64,000 nt of DNA from Bacteroides eggerthii (lineage in GTDB: Bacteria; Bacteroidota; Bacteroidia; Bacteroidales; Bacteroidaceae). Below the pieces are notes generated by a model, which was not told the origin of the DNA, ran no database searches, and saw nothing but the letters and a program-made list of their open reading frames with translations. Below, piece by piece: positions 18,370-26,544 of this stretch (position 1 is the stretch's first letter; each line of letters starts with the position of its first letter). The DNA is taken from contig NZ_CP102258.1 of assembly GCF_025146565.1 (NCBI RefSeq), forward strand, positions 558,001 to 622,000, given 5' to 3'. The translations under genes and the position numbers were made by a program.

Positions 18370-19125
18370 ATGGATAAAAATATATCATTTACGCTCAAGG
18401 TATGGCGCCAAAAGGGTCCAAAAGCAAAAGGCGCTTTTGAAACATACCAAATGAAAGATATCCCGGGCGATACTTCATTCCTCGAAATGCTGGATATTCT
18501 GAACGAACAGCTCATTAGTGAAGGTAAAGAGCCGGTTGTATTCGACCATGATTGCCGCGAAGGTATCTGCGGTATGTGTTCTCTCTACATTAACGGACAT
18601 CCACATGGGCCTGCAACAGGTGCCACTACTTGCCAAATCTATATGCGTCGTTTCAACGACGGTGACACGATCACCGTAGAACCTTGGCGCTCTGCCGGCT
18701 TCCCGGTAATCAAGGACTTGATGGTGGACCGTACGGCATACGACAAAATTATGCAAGCCGGTGGTTACGTAAGTGTACGCACTGGTGCTCCTCAGGACGC
18801 CAATGCCATCCTGATCCCGAAGCCCATCGCTGACGAAGCTATGGATGCCGCTTCTTGCATCGGCTGTGGCGCCTGTGTAGCTGCTTGTAAGAATGGTTCT
18901 GCCATGCTATTCGTTTCTGCTAAGGTAAGCCAGCTGAATCTGTTGCCCCAAGGCAAACCGGAAGCATTACGTCGTGCCAAAGCCATGTTGAGCAAAATGG
19001 ATGAACTCGGTTTCGGTAACTGTACAAATACTCGTGCTTGTGAAGCTGAATGTCCGAAGAACATTTCCATCAGCAATATTGCACGTCTGAACCGCGACTT
19101 CATCATCGCAAAACTGAAAGACTAA
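18370..19125 (+). CDS. frdB: Fumarate reductase/succinate dehydrogenase iron-sulfur subunit
   Basis: Electron-transfer subunit, 251 aa. N-terminal [2Fe-2S] ferredoxin domain with [10 protein letters not shown] and a later ATTC; C-terminal domain with [14 protein letters not shown] and [17 protein letters not shown] clusters for [4Fe-4S] and [3Fe-4S] centres. It follows frdA by 33 bases and is the last gene of the operon; a strong terminator lies about 110 bases downstream. Confidence 0.94.
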   Translation: MDKNISFTLKVWRQKGPKAKGAFETYQMKDIPGDTSFLEMLDILNEQLISEGKEPVVFDHDCREGICGMCSLYINGHPHGPATGATTCQIYMRRFNDGDTITVEPWRSAGFPVIKDLMVDRTAYDKIMQAGGYVSVRTGAPQDANAILIPKPIADEAMDAASCIGCGACVAACKNGSAMLFVSAKVSQLNLLPQGKPEALRRAKAMLSKMDELGFGNCTNTRACEAECPKNISISNIARLNRDFIIAKLKD

Positions 19126-19233
19126 CCGTACTTTCTACATCTTAGACAATATAGGATACGGCTTCGGATAAACCTCTGGGCAAGCTCAAGTTTATCACTT
19201 TGCTTTCACTATATTTGATTAATATCACAAAGA

Positions 19234-19268
19234 ACTCTTCTGTCGGGAAACCGGTAGAAGAGTTTTTT
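19234..19268 (+). terminator. Rho-independent terminator of the frd operon
   Basis: A 13-bp stem (ACTCTTCTGTCGG with CCGGTAGAAGAGT, two G-T pairs), GAAA loop and a run of T. Confidence 0.85.
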
Positions 19269-19424
19269 ATTACATAGAAACTACTGAAGCTGGGAAAAGG
19301 CTGTCCCAAAGGATTATCATATCGTCAGCATATACTCCCCATTGAAATCAGGATGTCAATCGTGTGCGAAAACAGTGAATAACATTAAAAGATAATTAAA
19401 AGAAATTCCGAGAAAGAGTAAACA

Positions 19425-19456
19425 TTTGGAAGATATACAAAGAAACCATACATTTG
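19425..19456 (+). promoter_or_regulatory. Promoter TTTG-N20-TACATTTG of a putative small RNA
   Basis: TTTG (19425-19428) and TACATTTG (19449-19456) are separated by exactly 20 bases, a full match to the Bacteroides vegetative promoter. No protein-coding frame of useful length follows before the terminator. Confidence 0.6.
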
Positions 19457-19461
19457 TCATG

Positions 19462-19526
19462 TGATTTTTTTCATAGTATTAGATTTAAGGTTAACAAAGG
19501 TTGGAGTACAGCGGTACTCCTTTTTT
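19462..19526 (+). ncRNA. Putative small RNA, about 65 nt
   Basis: Predicted from a consensus promoter (19425-19456) and a strong terminator (hairpin GGAGTAC-AGCG-GTACTCC, 19503-19520, then six T). The 5' half is U-rich and unstructured (about 19462-19500). The transcript is convergent with dprA and ends just inside its stop codon region. I know of no named family that fits. The start is estimated as six bases after the -7 box. Confidence 0.45.
19503..19526 (+). terminator. Rho-independent terminator
   Basis: Perfect 7-bp stem GGAGTAC/GTACTCC, AGCG loop and six T on the plus strand. Only a weak U tract follows on the minus strand, so it serves mainly plus-strand transcription, although dprA ends here from the other side. 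Confidence 0.75.
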
Positions 19527-20643
19527 ATGCCAATAAATGATATACTCCTCCAACCAACGTTTTCACCACTCCTTTCATTTCCAGTTCAAAGAGCAAGGCA
19601 CTCATGCGGTTTACGGGAATATCCGCTTCCACCACAAGTGTATTGATATGCAAATCACCCTGGCGGACCAATATACGCACCACAGCCTCTTCCTCTTCCG
19701 TCAACTCCGGAAACAAACTTCGCTGGATACCCTCTGCCTTAACCGGCGGTTCCGTATCAGTCCAACCCATCATTTTCACAAACTCCCCTGCACTTTGCAC
19801 AAGCGCCGCCTTATTATCCCGTATCAACTGATTGCAACCGATAGAAGCCGTATCCGTCACTCGTCCGGGTATGGCAAAGCAATCGCGATGATAGCCATCA
19901 GCTAAATCGGCTGTAATCAAAGAACCTCCTTTAGCAGCAGACTCCACTACAATTGTTGCATCACACATTCCGGCCACAATACGGTTACGGCTGACAAAAT
20001 TATGTTTATCCGGATTAGTTTCGGTGAGAAACTCCGTAAGCAGCCCGCCATTTGCCAGCATATCAACAGCCGTTTTGCGATGAAGCGAGGGGTAAATGCG
20101 GTCCAAGCCATGAGCCAAGACGGCGACAGTGGAAATATCATTGGCCAAAGCCGCACGATGCGCATGAATATCAATGCCATAAGCAAGTCCGCTCACCACC
20201 AGCACATCAGGAAGAAGCGCGGACAAATCGTGTAGGAAATCCGCACAAAACAGCTTACCGTATTCCGTAGCACGACGCGTACCTACCATATTGATGACAT
20301 GCAAACGATTAAGATCGACATTCCCTTTAAAGAACAGGACAACCGGAGCATCTTCACATTCACGCAGCCGGGAAGGATAGGCCTCATCCTGCAAGGTAAG
20401 GCAAGTCAGGCGATTCTTTTCCACAAACCCCATTTCGCGTTCGGCACGAATAAAAGCGGCAGGACAGTCAAGAGCAGTAACTATGGAGGGATTTACACCG
20501 GGCAGGAGTTTCGGCAACTCTTTACGCTGTCTGAAAACGTTGACGGCACTTCCCGCACCGTCTATTAAACGCTTTGCCCCGATATGTCCTATACCGGGGC
20601 AAAGCGGAAGAGCTATACTACAAAGGCGTTCGTCGTTATTCAT
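19525..20643 (-). CDS. dprA: DNA-processing protein DprA
   Basis: Binds incoming single-stranded DNA and loads RecA in natural transformation; widely kept in species not known to be competent. 372 aa from the ATG at 20643. The Rossmann-like core shows VGTRRATEYG, SGLAYGIDIHAHRAAL, AVLAHGLDRIYP and RNRIVAGMCDATIVVESAAKGGSL; a C-terminal winged-helix follows (about residues 300-372). I prefer the ATG at 20643 to that at 20661: it overlaps the thioesterase stop by 8 bases (ATGAATAA), a coupling arrangement. Last gene of a minus-strand U32-thioesterase-dprA cluster. Confidence 0.9.
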   Translation of the reverse strand: MNNDERLCSIALPLCPGIGHIGAKRLIDGAGSAVNVFRQRKELPKLLPGVNPSIVTALDCPAAFIRAEREMGFVEKNRLTCLTLQDEAYPSRLRECEDAPVVLFFKGNVDLNRLHVINMVGTRRATEYGKLFCADFLHDLSALLPDVLVVSGLAYGIDIHAHRAALANDISTVAVLAHGLDRIYPSLHRKTAVDMLANGGLLTEFLTETNPDKHNFVSRNRIVAGMCDATIVVESAAKGGSLITADLADGYHRDCFAIPGRVTDTASIGCNQLIRDNKAALVQSAGEFVKMMGWTDTEPPVKAEGIQRSLFPELTEEEEAVVRILVRQGDLHINTLVVEADIPVNRMSALLFELEMKGVVKTLVGGVYHLLA

Positions 20644-21043
20644 GGTCGAGGTAAGGGGCAAAGACGTTATCGAATAATTCGCTGTCGCTTAAACGTCCGT
20701 TAACCACACATACCGTTTCAACCACCGCCTTAATGGCTACTTTATTATCACTCTCTCTGAAAATATCCTGATAAAACACATATTTGATGCCTTCTTTCTT
20801 CATAGCCAGCTTCGACACAAATTCGTCACCGCTTTTCAACGGTGTCTTGAAAGCCATATTGATACGTGCCACTACCGGATTCACACCCTGTTCATGCAGC
20901 GCGGCAAAGCTGACACCCGTACTCAACAGGAACTCATGCCGCGTATGCTCCAGATAATGCTGATAGTTGGCATTGTTGACAATGCCTTGCAGGTCACACT
21001 CATAGTCGCGGACCTTCATTTTCAGTTCATAAATATAATTCAT
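20636..21043 (-). CDS. Acyl-CoA thioesterase, 4HBT hot-dog family
   Basis: Small (135 aa) hot-dog-fold thioesterase of the YbgC/4-hydroxybenzoyl-CoA thioesterase group. The signature is YECDLQGIVNNANYQHYLEH, with the Asp/Tyr-His pattern of the active-site helix, followed by the AFKTPLKSGDE strand. Hydrolyses an acyl-CoA or acyl-ACP; chain length not readable from the sequence. Overlaps the dprA start and follows the U32 gene by 84 bases, so all three are likely cotranscribed. Confidence 0.82.
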   Translation of the reverse strand: MNYIYELKMKVRDYECDLQGIVNNANYQHYLEHTRHEFLLSTGVSFAALHEQGVNPVVARINMAFKTPLKSGDEFVSKLAMKKEGIKYVFYQDIFRESDNKVAIKAVVETVCVVNGRLSDSELFDNVFAPYLDHE

Positions 21044-21127
21044 TTTGATATTTACGGTTTATTCCTACGTGATAACACGTCTTTTATCTCTGACACATAG
21101 ATATATTGACAATCGACGATCGGGCAA

Positions 21128-22414
21128 TCAGCCGCGTTTGTTTTCTATATCCAAACCTTTGAACTTCTTCAGTTCCTCCACAGAAACCAGCTTGTAGAGT
21201 TTGTCACTGGGACGTATTTTATCCGCTTTCATCGAGAAATGCTGCCCTTTCCTAACAGTCTGCACAGGCTTCAAATCCACGCGTGCTTCTTCCAGGGTAG
21301 TAAAGACAGCCCCTGTCGTGGGCCCAGTTATCAACAGTTTGTCACCCACGTTGACTTCGGCGGCTTCCACCAGAAACTCCGCCACACCGATATTCGAGAA
21401 ATAGCGAATCCCTTTACCCACATAGATTTTGCGTTCCGTAGCGGCCGAGCCATAATTCCGGGTCCATTCGCCCAAACGTTGTCCCAGATAATAGCCATCC
21501 CAAAATCCGCGGTTAAAGACGGTTTTCAGACGTTCATCCCAGACAGCTATCTTTTCATCGGTGAATGTACCTTCCACGTACGAACGGATGGCTTCTTTAT
21601 AGCATTCCACTACGGTACGTACATACTCAGGACCGCGGGCACGCCCTTCAATCTTGAACACGCGCACACCGGCATCCAGCATCTTGTTCATAAAATGGAT
21701 AGTCTTCAAGTCCTTAGGCGACATGATATATTGGTTGTCAATATCGAGTTCTACATCCGTCTCCTTGTCGCGTACCGTATAGGAACGGCGACACACCTGC
21801 ATACAGGCTCCCCGGTTGGCAGAATGGTTCATCTCGTGCAACGAAAGATAACACTTGCCCGATACCGCCATGCACAAAGCGCCATGGCAGAACATTTCGA
21901 TGCGTATCTGCTCACCACCCGGTCCGCAGATATTCTCTTCGCGAATATGGCGGTAAATCTCTGCCACCTGTTCCAAGTTCAACTCACGCGCCAGCACCAC
22001 TACATCAGCAAACTGTGCATAAAAGCGCAAAGCCTCCACATTCGAAATATTCAGTTGTGTGGACAAATGCACCTCCTGCCCTATCTGCCGGGCATAACTC
22101 ATCACAGCCACATCCGCTGCAATCACAGCCGAAATACCGGCGGCTTTTGCCGCATCCACAATGGTGCGCATCAGAGGAATATCATTATCATATATAATGG
22201 TATTTACCGTAAGATAACTTTTCATACCATGCTCATCACAGGTCTGAGCAATCTCCCGCAAATCGTCAATAGTAAAGGTATTGGCGGAACGGGCACGCAT
22301 ATTCAGGTTCTCTATACCGAAGTAAATAGAGTCCGCACCCGCCTGAATGGCTGCGGCAAGAGACTCGCGTGAACCTACCGGCGCCATTATTTCAAAATCA
22401 GTGATAGAGGACAT
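21128..22414 (-). CDS. U32-family peptidase / RNA hydroxylation-type protein
   Basis: Member of the U32 family (annotated as collagenase-like protease); characterised bacterial relatives (RlhA, TrhP) are needed for hydroxylation of rRNA or tRNA bases, so an RNA-modification role is plausible. 428 aa from the ATG at 22414. The family core is seen in GPGGEQIRIEMFCHGALCMAVSGKC-type sequence and RGACMQVCRRSY, with the cluster of Cys expected for an iron-sulfur site, and KIEGRARGPEYV. The longer frame back to 22516 is unlikely because a minus-strand -7 box (22457-22464) sits inside it. Divergent from dusB, another RNA-modification gene. Confidence 0.82.
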   Translation of the reverse strand: MSSITDFEIMAPVGSRESLAAAIQAGADSIYFGIENLNMRARSANTFTIDDLREIAQTCDEHGMKSYLTVNTIIYDNDIPLMRTIVDAAKAAGISAVIAADVAVMSYARQIGQEVHLSTQLNISNVEALRFYAQFADVVVLARELNLEQVAEIYRHIREENICGPGGEQIRIEMFCHGALCMAVSGKCYLSLHEMNHSANRGACMQVCRRSYTVRDKETDVELDIDNQYIMSPKDLKTIHFMNKMLDAGVRVFKIEGRARGPEYVRTVVECYKEAIRSYVEGTFTDEKIAVWDERLKTVFNRGFWDGYYLGQRLGEWTRNYGSAATERKIYVGKGIRYFSNIGVAEFLVEAAEVNVGDKLLITGPTTGAVFTTLEEARVDLKPVQTVRKGQHFSMKADKIRPSDKLYKLVSVEELKKFKGLDIENKRG

Positions 22415-22456
22415 AACAAATCTATTTGTATTATTACATTCGTACCTTATTTTTCG

Positions 22457-22464
22457 CAAAGGTA
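22457..22464 (-). promoter_or_regulatory. -7 box TACCTTTG of the U32 gene
   Basis: Matches TAnnTTTG on the minus strand, 42 bases before the ATG at 22414; it decides the start of that gene. Confidence 0.55.
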
Positions 22465-22476
22465 GCCTTTTTTCCG

Positions 22477-22484
22477 TATTTTTG
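22477..22484 (+). promoter_or_regulatory. -7 box TATTTTTG of dusB
   Basis: Matches TAnnTTTG 20 bases before the ATG at 22505. Back-to-back with the U32 promoter, 12 bases away. Confidence 0.55.
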
Positions 22485-22504
22485 CAGCCAAATCCCGTTA
22501 GATT

Positions 22505-23488
22505 ATGAAGATTCAAAATATAGACCTCGGCAAGTACCCTGTATTGCTTGCCCCTATGGAAGACGTGACCGACCCGGCTTTCCGCCTGATGTGCAAAAAC
22601 TTCGGAGCAGACATGGTATATACTGAGTTTGTATCAAGCGACGCACTGATACGTTCCGTCAGTAAGACCGAACAGAAGCTGAAAATCAGTGACGAGGAGC
22701 GTCCCGTAGCCATACAGATATACGGTAAAGATACGGACACGATGGTGGAAGCTGCACGAATTGTAGAACAAGCACATCCGGATATTCTGGACATCAACTT
22801 CGGATGTCCGGTGAAGCGTGTAGCCGGCAAAGGGGCAGGAGCCGGAATGTTGCAGAACATTCCCAAAATGCTCGAAATAACCCGCTCCGTAGTGGATGCC
22901 GTAAAAATACCGGTCACCGTAAAGACCCGTCTCGGTTGGGATGCCAGCAACAAGATTATCGTGGACCTGGCAGAGCAACTGCAAGACTGTGGCATTGCCG
23001 CCCTTACCATTCATGGCCGTACCCGCGCCCAAATGTACACCGGCGAAGCGGACTGGACGCTGATTGGCGAAGTCAGGAACAATCCCCGCATGCATATCCC
23101 CATCATCGGCAACGGCGACATCACCACTCCCCAAAGAGCCAAAGAGTGTTTTGACCGTTACGGAGTGGACGCTATCATGATAGGCCGCGCCAGCTTCGGC
23201 CGTCCATGGATATTCAAGGAAGTGAAACATTATCTGGAGACAGGCGAGGAAATGCCGCCCCTCAGTTCCGAATGGAAGCTGAACGTGCTCCGGCAAGAAG
23301 TGGAAGACAGCGTAAAACTGCTGGACGAACGAAGAGGCATTCTGCATGTACGCCGCCATTTGGCGGCAAGCCCGCTATTCAAGGGTATTCCCAACTTCCG
23401 GGATACACGCATCGCCATGCTGCGTGCAGAAACGAAAGAAGAACTATATCGCATCTTTAACGAAATAGCAAAATTGAACATCACCTGA
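22505..23488 (+). CDS. dusB: tRNA-dihydrouridine synthase, DusB-like
   Basis: Flavin enzyme that reduces uridine to dihydrouridine in the D-loop of tRNA. TIM-barrel with the Dus hallmarks: APMEDVTDPAFR at the N-terminus, DINFGCPVKR with the catalytic Cys (about residue 100), TVKTRLGW, TIHGRTRAQMY and GNGDI...DAIMIGRASFGRPWIF for FMN phosphate binding. 327 aa, normal. Assignment to the DusB subgroup rather than another Dus is by general resemblance. Ends with an 8-base overlap of the convergent PAP2 gene. Confidence 0.9.
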   Translation: MKIQNIDLGKYPVLLAPMEDVTDPAFRLMCKNFGADMVYTEFVSSDALIRSVSKTEQKLKISDEERPVAIQIYGKDTDTMVEAARIVEQAHPDILDINFGCPVKRVAGKGAGAGMLQNIPKMLEITRSVVDAVKIPVTVKTRLGWDASNKIIVDLAEQLQDCGIAALTIHGRTRAQMYTGEADWTLIGEVRNNPRMHIPIIGNGDITTPQRAKECFDRYGVDAIMIGRASFGRPWIFKEVKHYLETGEEMPPLSSEWKLNVLRQEVEDSVKLLDERRGILHVRRHLAASPLFKGIPNFRDTRIAMLRAETKEELYRIFNEIAKLNIT

Positions 23489-24446
23489 ACATCGGCTGCG
23501 CAAACCATCGCTTGAACATCCATGTAACCACCACATAGAGAACGATGGCAGAGAAAAAGCCCACAATGGCATCAATCAGGTAATGAGCCTGAATATACAC
23601 CGTAGCCCCACACAGCAACAAATAGAAAGGAAGCAGTCCGGCAAACAAACGCTTGCTACCCCGCCATGCCATAATCATCAGGATGGTGGACATGCCGACA
23701 TGCGAGCTGGGAAAAGCCGCCGTCGGGCGCTCACCCACTTGTTGCGAACTCTCCACCAAATTATAAAAGAAACCATGTTCGTATCCCGGTCCGGGAAGCA
23801 ACTCCTGATTATGGTTGAAATAATCGCCGATAGAAGGAAATACTCCTCTTGCTACATTCTCCTCGCCAATGGCCGGAAAATAAAACTGTGGTCCTGCCAC
23901 CGGCACGAAGATATAAAACAGATAATAAATAAAGAAGGCAGTGACTATGACAAACGAGACTTTCTCAAAAAGCTCAAAACGATAGAGGAAATACCACACC
24001 ACCACCAAAAGGATCATCGGATAGTAGAAGAAGTAACCCATATTGAACGGTTCACTGACCCACATCTGCGGGAAGCGCAAACAGAACCATACGGCAGGCT
24101 GTCCGCCGAATACCCATTGCTCGGCTGAGGCGAAGACATGGTCGAGATTGGGAAAGATGCGGTTGAACTCAAATGTGTCGGGATACCAGTAAGAAAGCAG
24201 CGACATCTGGATAGCTATACGGATAAAAGCAGAAAACTTACAAGGCGCAAGCCGGTAAAGATACATCAGTAGAAACGTCATACCCGCAATCACGACGCGA
24301 TCGACAAGCATCTGCACCGGATGATCCATTTCTTGGAAAAGAAACAGTATGAGAATGGAAGTCAACAGATTATATATCAGCGTGATCTTCTCTACCGCAA
24401 AAAGCCCTTTACGGGTTTCTACTCTCTTGAATAAGTCTAAAGCCAT
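23481..24446 (-). CDS. PAP2-superfamily integral membrane protein
   Basis: 321-residue inner-membrane protein with about six or seven transmembrane helices. The C-terminal third holds PAP2 motif 2 (AAFPSSHVG) and motif 3 (YIQAHYLIDAIVG, with His and Asp). Motif 1 is not in the standard form, as in inositol-phosphorylceramide synthase-like and other lipid-phosphotransferase members. A role in sphingolipid or phospholipid head-group chemistry is possible, since Bacteroides makes both, but is not shown. Its start overlaps the SDR gene end by 10 bases, so the pair is cotranscribed. Confidence 0.7.
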   Translation of the reverse strand: MALDLFKRVETRKGLFAVEKITLIYNLLTSILILFLFQEMDHPVQMLVDRVVIAGMTFLLMYLYRLAPCKFSAFIRIAIQMSLLSYWYPDTFEFNRIFPNLDHVFASAEQWVFGGQPAVWFCLRFPQMWVSEPFNMGYFFYYPMILLVVVWYFLYRFELFEKVSFVIVTAFFIYYLFYIFVPVAGPQFYFPAIGEENVARGVFPSIGDYFNHNQELLPGPGYEHGFFYNLVESSQQVGERPTAAFPSSHVGMSTILMIMAWRGSKRLFAGLLPFYLLLCGATVYIQAHYLIDAIVGFFSAIVLYVVVTWMFKRWFAQPMFR

Positions 24447-25444
24447 CCTTTATCTTTATACCAGGCAATGGTTTCTTTCACTCCCCGTTCCAAATCATAT
24501 TCAGGGCGGTAGCCAAGTTCCTTGACAGCCGGAGTTATGTCGCATTGCCAGTTGCGTTGTTTCATTATTCTATACTTGTCCGAATTGAGCGTACTGGTAG
24601 TATTCCGACATTTCGCCCAATATTCAGCGAGCAAAGATACAACTTTCAATATAATTAACGGACATCTCAGGCGAATTACAAACGGATTTCCCAATTCTTT
24701 CCGTATCAAGTCGGAAAAAGCGCGGCTCTGATACACCCTGCCGTCTGCCAGAAAATAAGCGCGACGGGATATTTGCTTCTCGATTCCAAGGAACACAGCC
24801 TGCACAATATCTTTGACATAGACAAACGTCAAATCCTGTCGGCGGAAACCCACTGAGAAGTCGGTGTGTTGCCGGATGGACTTTGCCACCAGAAAATAAT
24901 CCTTCTCACGCGGCCCATAGACACCCGTAGGACGGTAAATGACGTACGGGAAATCAGGCATGCTTTGCAGATAAGCCTCTGCCTTCAACTTACTAAGGCC
25001 ATAAGCCGTATTGGGTAGCGGAGTATCCTCTTCCCTTATCGGAGTATATGACTTTTCGTGTACCGGACCGAACACACTTAGCGTACTGATAAAAATAAAC
25101 TGTCCGGGAATCATATCCAAGTTACGCAACGTATCCGCAAAATTCCTGGTTTGCAAATAATTCACCCGGTCGAAGTCGTTCTTGTCCACGCACTTTGTCG
25201 CCCCGGCGCAATGGATGATGTAATCGAACTTGCCATTGGCTTCCTTATGGGCGGACAACTGCGCACAAAGCACATCGGGATGGGCAAAGTCGAGTTCAAG
25301 AAAATGTATCCTGCTATCTTGCAAATACTCCCGGCTGCTGGACGAACGAATACCCGCCCATACGCCAAACCCGCGTTTCAACGCTTCCTCCACGATGAAA
25401 CTTCCGATAAAACCACTTGCTCCTGTAACTAAAACTGACTTCAC
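24437..25444 (-). CDS. NAD(P)-dependent epimerase/dehydratase (extended SDR)
   Basis: 335-residue extended short-chain dehydrogenase. Residues 7-13 (TGASGFIG) are the Rossmann dinucleotide motif; STLSVFGP and YGLSKLKAE give the catalytic Ser and the Tyr-x3-Lys pair; YRPTGVYGPREKD is typical of sugar- or sterol/lipid-modifying members. It sits immediately upstream of and overlaps the PAP2 lipid-type gene, suggesting a joint role in lipid or glycolipid synthesis (inference). Substrate unknown. Confidence 0.75.
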   Translation of the reverse strand: MKSVLVTGASGFIGSFIVEEALKRGFGVWAGIRSSSSREYLQDSRIHFLELDFAHPDVLCAQLSAHKEANGKFDYIIHCAGATKCVDKNDFDRVNYLQTRNFADTLRNLDMIPGQFIFISTLSVFGPVHEKSYTPIREEDTPLPNTAYGLSKLKAEAYLQSMPDFPYVIYRPTGVYGPREKDYFLVAKSIRQHTDFSVGFRRQDLTFVYVKDIVQAVFLGIEKQISRRAYFLADGRVYQSRAFSDLIRKELGNPFVIRLRCPLIILKVVSLLAEYWAKCRNTTSTLNSDKYRIMKQRNWQCDITPAVKELGYRPEYDLERGVKETIAWYKDKGWL

Positions 25445-25452
25445 GTTATTAA

Positions 25453-26385
25453 TTATGAATTATGAATTATTTCCTTTACCGGCTCCACATGAATACCGAC
25501 ATGGGTTCCCCTGCCGAAGCGCTCTTTCAAGGTGCTTTCAATGGCTGTTGCCGTACGGTGCGCCTCCTCCAATGTAATGTTGCCGTCCATGCGCACATGC
25601 ACTTCTATCGCATAATAGCTGCCTATACGGCGGGTACGCAGATGGTGCGGCGAACTCACTCCGGGAAAAGAAAGGATAATTTTCTGTATCTCACTTTCCA
25701 CATCGGCAGGCAATGACTTTTCCAACAGCTCGTCTACGCAAGGAACCAATAACTTTATGGCCACCTTCATGATGAAGAAACTGACAACAACAGCCGCTAT
25801 CGGATCGAGTACCCGCCAATGATTTCCCAAAAGAATAGCTCCGCCGATGCCGACAGCGGTTCCTATGGAAGAAAGGGCGTCACTGCGATGATGCCACGCG
25901 TTAGCCACCACCGCCTGGGAATTCAGCTTCTTCCCCTTGAACACCGTATAGCGATAAAGCGCTTCCTTAGAAACGATGGAAACCAGCGCCGCTATCAATG
26001 CCAGCATCCCCGGTTCCTGCAAAGAACCTCCATGCAGAAAATGATAAATGGATGAAGCGCCGTTCCACAAAATCCCAAAACCGACAAAAAGTAATACAAT
26101 ACCGATAATGGCTGTTGCCAATGTCTCATATTTACCATGTCCGTAATCGTGCCCCTCATCTTCCGGTTTGGAAGAGATGCGCACGAAGACAATGACAATG
26201 ATGTCTGTCACAAAGTCCGACAACGAGTGGACGGCATCGGCCAGCATTGCGGCACTATGCCCCACAATTCCCGCAAAGAACTTAAATAGAAGCAACAGGA
26301 AGTTCACCCCGCTTCCCACAACCGTTACGTGGTAAATTCCTTTTTCTCTTGCGGCATCTTCTTTATCCATAGGCTGTACTTCCAT
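25453..26385 (-). CDS. Cation diffusion facilitator (CDF) metal efflux protein
   Basis: Inner-membrane zinc/iron/manganese efflux by proton antiport. Six membrane helices; the metal site is ADAVHSLSDFVTD in helix 2 (HxxxD) and AWHHRSDALSS in helix 5 (HxxxD); GHDYGHGKYE is the conserved loop. The C-terminal cytoplasmic domain is ferredoxin-like. I start at ATG 26385 (310 aa) because the -7 box at 26407-26414 overlaps the ATG at 26409. The 3' end runs into an AT-rich AATTATGAATTATGAATTAT word common in Bacteroides gaps. Confidence 0.88.
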   Translation of the reverse strand: MEVQPMDKEDAAREKGIYHVTVVGSGVNFLLLLFKFFAGIVGHSAAMLADAVHSLSDFVTDIIVIVFVRISSKPEDEGHDYGHGKYETLATAIIGIVLLFVGFGILWNGASSIYHFLHGGSLQEPGMLALIAALVSIVSKEALYRYTVFKGKKLNSQAVVANAWHHRSDALSSIGTAVGIGGAILLGNHWRVLDPIAAVVVSFFIMKVAIKLLVPCVDELLEKSLPADVESEIQKIILSFPGVSSPHHLRTRRIGSYYAIEVHVRMDGNITLEEAHRTATAIESTLKERFGRGTHVGIHVEPVKEIIHNS

Positions 26386-26406
26386 TTTACTTTTTCTAAG
26401 TTGTTG

Positions 26407-26414
26407 CAAATATA
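26407..26414 (-). promoter_or_regulatory. -7 box TATATTTG of the CDF gene
   Basis: Minus-strand TAnnTTTG match; it overlaps the most upstream ATG and so rules it out as the start. Confidence 0.5.
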
Positions 26415-26544
26415 GTACATAAATCCATTATGGGCGGCCGTTCCGTTATAATTTTCAGTAAGACAGGAAGATTTTGAAGCCGGAGTGAACGAGTGAATAC
26501 ATTTATTTGTTTACTTTGCAAGAAAGATAAAAAGATATCAGATT

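Larger units (their letters stand above)
19126..19524. other. 400-base gap: frd terminator and a possible small RNA unit
   Basis: No protein gene seen. It contains the frd terminator (19234-19268), then a complete Bacteroides promoter (19425-19456) followed within about 70 bases by a second strong terminator (19503-19526). The stretch 19270-19424 shows nothing I can name. Confidence 0.6.

Noticed and set aside
21239..22372. Long open frame (377 codons) on the plus strand opposite the U32 gene
   Set aside because: No promoter, no recognisable domain and a His/Arg-rich composition typical of an antisense shadow; the minus-strand frame has clear U32 motifs.
25447..25470. AATTATGAATTATGAATTAT as an attachment site or regulatory repeat
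   Set aside because: Low-complexity word that is common in Bacteroides gaps; no partner copy or recombinase gene nearby.
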